Positions 5,693-10,230 of a DNA stretch of 10,230 nt are shown here, one piece after another; the stretch's first letter is position 1, and the number at the start of each line of letters is the position of its first letter. This DNA comes from Promicromonosporaceae bacterium (GTDB lineage Bacteria; Actinomycetota; Actinomycetes; Actinomycetales; Cellulomonadaceae). The stretch is taken from the NCBI GenBank assembly GCA_009782865.1, contig WRIF01000032.1:1-10230 (forward strand), given 5' to 3'. Made by a program: the position numbers and the translations under genes. The notes beneath the pieces were generated by a model that worked only from the letters and a program-made list of their open reading frames with translations, searched no databases and was not told the DNA's origin.

Positions 5693-7156
5693 GTGACCGC
5701 TTCTCCCACGTATCGCAACCTCGCAGAGATCGAACCCCCCCTCGCGCTCGGACCGCTAGACGGCCGCTATCGGACAGCCGTGGCCCCCCTGGTGAACCAT
5801 CTCTCCGAGGCGGCCTTGAACCGCGCCCGCCTGCTGGTCGAGGTCGAGTGGCTGATCGGACTGTGCGGCGGCAACGGCATGTCGCCCACCGCCGTCGTGC
5901 CCGGCGCCCCGACGCTGACGGAAGCCGAGATCGCCTACCTGCGCGCGATCCCCGCCACCTTCGGCGCCGCCGAGATCGCCGAACTTGCCGAGATAGAACG
6001 GGTCACCGTGCACGACGTCAAGGCGGTCGAGTACTTCATCAAGCGCCGCCTCGAGCCCGCCGCCCTGCAGGCCGCCGGGCTGGGCGACTCCCTGGCCAGG
6101 GCCAGCGAGCTGGTCCACTTCGCGTGCACGTCTGAGGACATCAACAACCTGGCGTACGCGGTGATGATCAAGGGGGCGGTCGAACAGGTGTGGCTCCCGG
6201 CCGCCACCTTACTGGCCGACGACCTGGCCGCCATGGCCGTCGAACTCAAGGCCGTGCCCCTGCTCTCCCGCACGCATGGACAGCCCGCCACCCCCACCAC
6301 GCTCGGCAAGGAAATCGCCGTCACCGTCCACCGCCTGCGCCGCCAGCTCGCCCGCATTGAGGCCGACGAGATTCTCGGCAAGATCAACGGGGCGACCGGC
6401 ACCTACGGCGCCCACACGGTGGCCGTGCCTGGCGCCGACTGGCCGCGGGTGTCCCGGGCGTTTGTGGAGGGGCTTGGCCTCACCTGGAACCCGCTGACCA
6501 CCCAGATCGAGAGCCACGACTGGCAGGCCGAGCTCTACGCGGACATCGCCCGCTACAACCGCATCGCGCACAACCTCGCCACCGATGTGTGGACCTACAT
6601 CTCGCTCGGGTTCTTCACCCAGATCCCAGTGGCCGGGGCGGTCGGCTCCTCGGCGATGCCGCACAAGATCAACCCGATCCGCTTTGAAAACGCCGAGGCC
6701 AACCTGGAGATCGCCAACGCCCTGCTCGACACCCTCGCCTCCACGCTGGTCACCAGTCGCCTGCAGCGCGACCTGACGGACTCCACCACGCAACGAAACG
6801 TGGGAACCGCGTTCGGTCATTCCCTGCTCGCCATCGACAACCTGCGCCGCGGCCTGCGGGCCCTGCACGCCAACGCCGCGGCCATGGCGGCCGACCTGGA
6901 TCAGAACTGGGAGGTGCTCGCCGAGCCCATCCAGACCCTGATGCGGGCCGCCTCCGTGGCCGGCGTGCCCGGAATGGACAACCCGTACGAGACACTCAAG
7001 GACCTCACCCGCGGCCACCGGGTCACGGCCGAGGGCATGCGCGATTTCGTCTCTGGCCTGGGACTTCCCGCCGAGGATGCCGCCCGCCTGCTGGACCTCA
7101 CCCCGGCCACCTACACGGGCCTGGCCGAGCAACTGGTGGACGACTACCTGGCCTAG
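5693..7156 (+). CDS. purB: Adenylosuccinate lyase
   Basis: Catalyses two fumarate-releasing steps: SAICAR to AICAR in purine synthesis and adenylosuccinate to AMP. It is a cytoplasmic homotetramer of the fumarase/aspartase superfamily. At 487 residues it belongs to the longer, E. coli-like PurB group, shown by SPLDGRY-like ALGPLDGRY (18-26), TSEDINN (146-152), RTHGQPATPTTLGKE (193-207) with catalytic His195, and the superfamily signature GSSAMPHKINP (318-328), whose flexible loop supplies the catalytic serine and Lys325. The C-terminus is intact. The start is GTG 5693 with GGGAG at 5679-5683, nine bases upstream. It is divergent from the WXG100-like operon and followed by a hairpin before nrdD. 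No other purine gene is in view, so it is probably monocistronic. Confidence 0.96.
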   Translation: MTASPTYRNLAEIEPPLALGPLDGRYRTAVAPLVNHLSEAALNRARLLVEVEWLIGLCGGNGMSPTAVVPGAPTLTEAEIAYLRAIPATFGAAEIAELAEIERVTVHDVKAVEYFIKRRLEPAALQAAGLGDSLARASELVHFACTSEDINNLAYAVMIKGAVEQVWLPAATLLADDLAAMAVELKAVPLLSRTHGQPATPTTLGKEIAVTVHRLRRQLARIEADEILGKINGATGTYGAHTVAVPGADWPRVSRAFVEGLGLTWNPLTTQIESHDWQAELYADIARYNRIAHNLATDVWTYISLGFFTQIPVAGAVGSSAMPHKINPIRFENAEANLEIANALLDTLASTLVTSRLQRDLTDSTTQRNVGTAFGHSLLAIDNLRRGLRALHANAAAMAADLDQNWEVLAEPIQTLMRAASVAGVPGMDNPYETLKDLTRGHRVTAEGMRDFVSGLGLPAEDAARLLDLTPATYTGLAEQLVDDYLA

Positions 7157-7163
7157 ACCGCGC

Positions 7164-7181
7164 GCCTCCCCTCCCGGAGGC
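7164..7181 (+). terminator. Candidate hairpin terminator of purB
   Basis: GCCTCC (7164-7169) pairs perfectly with GGAGGC (7176-7181) across a 6-base loop, and three more pairs can form outside a single C-A mismatch. It starts 7 bases past the purB stop codon. No T-run follows, which is common in GC-rich genomes, so termination efficiency is uncertain. Confidence 0.5.
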
Positions 7182-7202
7182 ACGCCCGGGTGGATCATGT
7201 AC

Positions 7203-7229
7203 CGGTCGGTTATCACGGTCGGCACCGAC
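7203..7229. repeat. Direct repeat CGGTCGG x2 plus inverted partner upstream of nrdD
   Basis: CGGTCGG occurs at 7203-7209 and 7216-7222 (13 bases start to start), followed by CCGAC at 7225-7229, which can pair with GTCGG of either copy. TTATCA lies between the copies. The element lies in the 164-base gap before nrdD and could be a regulator site or a switchable hairpin. It does not resemble the AT-rich NrdR box, and I see no NrdR box elsewhere in this gap. The nature is unknown. Confidence 0.3.
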
Positions 7230-7304
7230 GCCTGAAGGTGGCACTTACCTGGCCCGCTCGAGGACTTTGTCAGTGGCTCGTTCTAACATCGACTACCTAC
7301 GCAA

Positions 7305-7312
7305 AAGGAAGG
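7305..7312 (+). promoter_or_regulatory. Shine-Dalgarno site that fixes the nrdD start
   Basis: AAGGAAGG at 7305-7312 ends 8 bases before ATG 7321. This supports that ATG over the in-frame TTG 18 codons upstream (7267), which has only a poorly spaced GAGG and would add 18 residues outside the conserved ATP-cone region. Confidence 0.75.
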
Positions 7313-7320
7313 CACCGGCA

Positions 7321-9870
7321 ATGACCCTGCTCGACCCAGTTACCGACGCGGACGTCCTTTCTACCGTCTTCGCGGACCCGCCCACGGTCATCAAGCGCGA
7401 CGGTCGCAAGGCCCTGTACAACGCCGCCCGGATTCGGGATGCGGTGCTGCCTGCGTGGCGCTCTGCGTACAACGGTGACATTGATGAGGGGGCCTTCAAC
7501 CAGGCGGTGGACGCCATCGACGCGCAGGTGCGCGCCCGCTACGACAGCGGGGCGGTCGAGGTGTGGGAGATCGAGTCGATTGTCGAGCAGACGTTGGTCT
7601 CGCAGGGGCATGCGCCGGTCACGGAGCACTATGCCACCTACCGGGTGCAGCGCGCCCGGCAGCGCACCGAGGCCATGTCGGTGGAGCATCAGGTGGGGCG
7701 TCTGACCTCTTCTGAGGTGAAGCACGAGAACGCCAACAAGGACGCCCGGGTCTATCACGTCCAGCGTGACCGCATGGCCGGCTCTGTGGCCAAGGCTAAG
7801 GGCATGGCGATGCTGCCGCGCCGGGTGGCCGAGGCGCACGCCAAGGGGCAGATTCACTACCACGACCTCGACTACAGCCCGTACACCCCGTTTACCAACT
7901 GTTCCCTGCCCAACTTTGAGGGGATGCTGCGCGACGGTTTCACCATGGGTTCGGCGAACATTGAGACCCCCAAGTCGATCCTCACCGCCTCCTCGGTGTT
8001 GGCCCAGATCATCGTGGCCGTCTCCTCTGCCCAGTACGGCGGCATCACGGTCGAGTCGATCGACCGGCTGCTGGCCCCGTACGCCGTGCGCTCGCATGAA
8101 AAGCACCTGGCCGACGCGGCGAACTGGATTCCGGGCGACGACGCGCAGGCGGTGGCCCGGCGCGAGGAGTTCGCCCGCTCTCACACCGTCAAGGACATCT
8201 ACGACGCCCTGCAGTCGCTGTTGTTCAACCTGAACACCACCTGCTCCACCCAGGGGCAGACCCCGTTCATCTCGTTCGGGTTTGGGCTGGGCACGTCCTG
8301 GTTTGAACGCGAGGTGCAAAAGGCCGTGCTGGCCGTGCAGCTGCGCGGCCTGGGGGCCGAGGGCCGCACCCCGATCTTCCCCAAGCTGATCTTCACCCTG
8401 CGCCGCGGCGTCAACCTGGAGCCGTCCGACCCCAACTACGACATCAAGCAGCTGGCCATCGAATGCTCGACCAAGCGCATGTACCCCGATGTCATCTCGT
8501 ACGACAAGATCGTAGAGATCACCGGCTCGTGGAAGACCCCGATGGGTTGCCGCTCGTTCCTGCAGGGCTGGACCAATGAGCAAGGCGAGTCCGAGACCAT
8601 CGGACGGATGAACCTCGGCGTGGTCACCCTCAACCTGCCGCGCATCGCCCTAGAGACCCGCGGCGACCTCGACGGCTTCTGGCGCCTGCTAGATGAACGC
8701 CTGACCGTGATGCGCGAGGCCCTGGCCTACCGGGTGCAGTCCTGCGTGACCGCCCGGCCCGAAAACGCCCCCATCCTGTACCAAAACGGCGGCTTCGGCT
8801 CTCGCCTTGAGGCCGGAGAATCGGTGCTGCAACTCTTCCGCGACGGCCGCGGCACGGTGTCGCTGGGCTACATCGGCCTCTACGAGGTCGCCACCGTGTT
8901 CTTCGGCGCCGAATGGGAATCCCTGCCAGAAGCCAAGGACTTCACCCTCGCGATCATCCGCCGCATGAAGAACGCGGCCGGCATGTGGACCTCACAGTCG
9001 AACGACGGCGTGTGGCGCTCCGTCTACGCCACCCCCTCCGAATCACTGACCGACCGCTTCGCCCGCATGGACCTCGAAAAGTTCGGGCCGGTAGAAAACA
9101 TCACCGACAAGGGCTACTACACCAACTCCTTCCACTTCGACGTCCGCAAGAACCCCACCCCGTTCGAGAAGATCGACTTCGAGATGGACTACCCCCTGGC
9201 CGGCTCCTCTGGCGGATTCATCCACTACGTCGAATACCCGGTGATGACCTCCAACCCCAAGGCCCTCGAAGCCGTCTGGGACTACGCCTACGACCGCGTC
9301 GGCTACCTGGGCACCAACACCCCCATCGACAAGTGCTACACCTGCGGATTCACCGGCGACTGCGTCTCCACCGACGACGGCTTCATGTGCCCCACCTGCG
9401 GGGAGACCGACGGCGAGGCCCTCGACGTCGTCAAGCGCGTCTGCGGCTACCTCGGCTCCCCCGCCGTCCGCCCCTGGGTCAAGGGACGCCGCCTCGAACA
9501 CAGCGCCCGCGTCCGCCACGTACTGACCCCAGAGACCCTGCCCGCCGAGGCCGCCCAGGCGACGGCCTGTGGACGCACCGCTCCGACCGCCACCTCGTTC
9601 GAATTCCAGGTGGCCGCCACCGACCCGGGCCTGCCCGGCGAGGACGGGCGAGGCCTGGACGGCGGCTCGACGCCGGCCGCCGCTCCGACCGGGCAGGCCG
9701 GGCAGGCCGGGCAGGCCGGCGAGGAGGCCTCGGCGCAGCTTGGCATCCCCTTCGGAGAGTTTCCCTCCGCCTATCCGGAGCCGCGCGAGTCCGAACTGCG
9801 GCGGCCACCGGTTTCCGCCAGCGGCGATGAGGGCGACGACGTCCTCTTCGCCCTGCCGTCGGGCAAATGA
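7321..9870 (+). CDS. nrdD: Anaerobic ribonucleoside-triphosphate reductase, class III, with C-terminal extension
   Basis: Reduces ribonucleoside triphosphates to deoxyribonucleotides without oxygen, using a glycyl radical installed by NrdG. Of 849 residues, about 20-110 is an allosteric ATP-cone (VIKRDGRKALYNAARI). The ten-stranded barrel core follows, with TNCSLPNF (Cys194) and PMGCRSF (Cys410), which I take to match the paired active-site cysteines of the family, Cys410 being the likely thiyl-radical site. The C-terminal zinc site is CYTC (672, 675) and CPTC (690, 693). The glycyl-radical loop RVCGYLGSP places the radical on Gly709. The family normally ends shortly after the GRRLEHSARVRHV segment (about 734); here about 115 extra residues follow, low in complexity, with GQAGQAGQAG at 791-800. 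All catalytic elements are present, so the enzyme should be active. nrdG follows 86 bases downstream. Confidence 0.97.
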   Translation: MTLLDPVTDADVLSTVFADPPTVIKRDGRKALYNAARIRDAVLPAWRSAYNGDIDEGAFNQAVDAIDAQVRARYDSGAVEVWEIESIVEQTLVSQGHAPVTEHYATYRVQRARQRTEAMSVEHQVGRLTSSEVKHENANKDARVYHVQRDRMAGSVAKAKGMAMLPRRVAEAHAKGQIHYHDLDYSPYTPFTNCSLPNFEGMLRDGFTMGSANIETPKSILTASSVLAQIIVAVSSAQYGGITVESIDRLLAPYAVRSHEKHLADAANWIPGDDAQAVARREEFARSHTVKDIYDALQSLLFNLNTTCSTQGQTPFISFGFGLGTSWFEREVQKAVLAVQLRGLGAEGRTPIFPKLIFTLRRGVNLEPSDPNYDIKQLAIECSTKRMYPDVISYDKIVEITGSWKTPMGCRSFLQGWTNEQGESETIGRMNLGVVTLNLPRIALETRGDLDGFWRLLDERLTVMREALAYRVQSCVTARPENAPILYQNGGFGSRLEAGESVLQLFRDGRGTVSLGYIGLYEVATVFFGAEWESLPEAKDFTLAIIRRMKNAAGMWTSQSNDGVWRSVYATPSESLTDRFARMDLEKFGPVENITDKGYYTNSFHFDVRKNPTPFEKIDFEMDYPLAGSSGGFIHYVEYPVMTSNPKALEAVWDYAYDRVGYLGTNTPIDKCYTCGFTGDCVSTDDGFMCPTCGETDGEALDVVKRVCGYLGSPAVRPWVKGRRLEHSARVRHVLTPETLPAEAAQATACGRTAPTATSFEFQVAATDPGLPGEDGRGLDGGSTPAAAPTGQAGQAGQAGEEASAQLGIPFGEFPSAYPEPRESELRRPPVSASGDEGDDVLFALPSGK
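9691..9717. repeat. 9-bp in-frame tandem repeat in the nrdD C-terminal extension
   Basis: GGGCAGGCC is repeated three times without mismatch and encodes GQA three times within the non-conserved tail of NrdD. It lies after the glycyl-radical loop, so copy-number change should not touch the catalytic part. The unit length of nine resembles the array in the lipase-like gene, but the sequence is different. Confidence 0.9.
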
Positions 9871-9882
9871 TGCCGCATCTGT

Positions 9883-9918
9883 CCCAGCCGCAACCGTTAG
9901 CCCAGCCGCAGCCGTTAG
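9883..9918. repeat. 18-bp direct repeat between nrdD and nrdG
   Basis: CCCAGCCGCAACCGTTAG (9883-9900) is followed at once by CCCAGCCGCAGCCGTTAG (9901-9918); they differ at one base. The pair starts 12 bases after the nrdD stop and lies in the 86-base gap before nrdG. Every unit ends in a TAG in one frame. It could be simple duplication or a protein-binding pair acting between the two genes. I see no strong hairpin there. Confidence 0.85.
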
Positions 9919-9956
9919 CTCAGACGGAGTCGGCGGCCCGAGCGGAATCACGGTAG

Positions 9957-10230
9957 ATGAAACCGCTGGATAGGGCGCTGCCTCACGAGGAGGCGGCGCG
10001 GGCCACCGATGCCGTGGTGCGCCCGGCCCAACCGGGCAGGCAGTCACGGCCGCCGGACTACCTGCGGGGCTGGACCAAGTTTTCGGGCTGGGACGACTTT
10101 GCAGGCGGCGACCCGGAAACGCTCTCCGAGCGGCGCATCGCCGACTACAAGCCGTTCACCATGGTCGACGGCGAGGGGGTGCGCTGTTCCCTGTACGTTT
10201 CGGGCTGCCTGTTTGATTGTCCGGGCTGTT
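9957..10230 (+). CDS. nrdG: Anaerobic ribonucleotide reductase activating enzyme (radical SAM), 5' part only
   Basis: The first 91 codons of the NrdD-activating enzyme; the gene runs off the window. RIADYKPFTMVDGEGVR (60-76) and the radical-SAM cluster motif CLFDCPGC (Cys84, Cys88, Cys91; CX3CX2C) are diagnostic. The three cysteines bind the [4Fe-4S] cluster that cleaves S-adenosylmethionine to make the NrdD glycyl radical. About 55-60 residues precede the usual family start, whose proteins typically begin close to the ADYKPF segment. ATG 9957 has only a weak GGTAG nearby. A good GAGGAGG at 9987-9993 is not followed by an in-frame start at proper distance (the nearest are GTG 10014 and 10017, 20 or more bases away), so the true start is uncertain. 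The segment GWTKFSGWDDF near 39-49 looks protein-like, favouring an upstream start. It is probably co-transcribed with nrdD. Confidence 0.9.
   Translation, partial: MKPLDRALPHEEAARATDAVVRPAQPGRQSRPPDYLRGWTKFSGWDDFAGGDPETLSERRIADYKPFTMVDGEGVRCSLYVSGCLFDCPGC

Noticed and set aside
6209..7225. 338-codon minus-strand open frame
   Set aside because: Shadow of purB: Gly/Val/His-rich, no recognisable motif.
7267..7320. TTG 7267 as nrdD start
   Set aside because: ATG 7321 has AAGGAAGG at 8 bases; the extra 18 residues are not part of the ATP-cone.
7157..7320. NrdR box or cobalamin riboswitch upstream of nrdD
   Set aside because: No AT-rich NrdR palindrome is seen, and the gap lacks the conserved cobalamin-riboswitch core.
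7297..8583. 428-codon minus-strand open frame
   Set aside because: Shadow of nrdD, rich in Arg, His and Gly, with no family features.

Overview
The window is GC-rich (codon third positions overwhelmingly G or C) and looks like the chromosome of a high-GC Gram-positive bacterium (Actinobacteria). The gene set supports this: an actinobacterial phenylalanine/histidinol-phosphate-type aminotransferase, a small four-helix phage-holin-superfamily membrane protein, a WXG100-like protein, and several GTG starts. An anaerobic ribonucleotide reductase operon (nrdD-nrdG) points to a facultative or strict anaerobe. Something like the Actinomycetaceae would fit, but that is inference.

Layout. 1-377 holds no supportable gene and contains several inverted repeats. 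378-839 (-) is a small acidic protein of unknown function. 840-990 is intergenic and carries two near-identical palindromes built on TTTTCACGTGAAAC, 22 bp centre to centre, which closely match the chromosomal ParB-binding site parS. 991-3233 (-) is a two-gene operon: the aminotransferase is read first and overlaps an aldo/keto reductase by 4 bp (ATGA). 3283-3705 (+) is a four-helix membrane protein. 3742-5549 (-) is a second two-gene operon: a 76-residue WXG100-like protein is followed, with a 4-bp GTGA overlap, by a 526-residue alpha/beta-hydrolase (lipase-like) protein with a helical N-terminal half. 5693-7156 (+) is purB (adenylosuccinate lyase), with a perfect DnaA-box sequence 34 bp upstream of its start. 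7321-9870 (+) is nrdD, and 9957 to the window end is the start of nrdG, cut off just after its radical-SAM cysteine motif.

How they work together. NrdD makes deoxyribonucleotides without oxygen, and NrdG installs its glycyl radical. PurB acts upstream in purine supply but is probably a separate transcription unit. The parS-like pair and the DnaA box suggest the segment lies on the origin side of the chromosome. The most unusual parts are the WXG100-like/lipase pair, which resembles a type VII secretion substrate or effector module with no secretion genes in view, and low-complexity in-frame additions to three otherwise conserved proteins: the N-terminus and middle of the aminotransferase, the N-terminus of the lipase, and the C-terminus of NrdD. 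Two of these are encoded by 9-bp tandem repeats.
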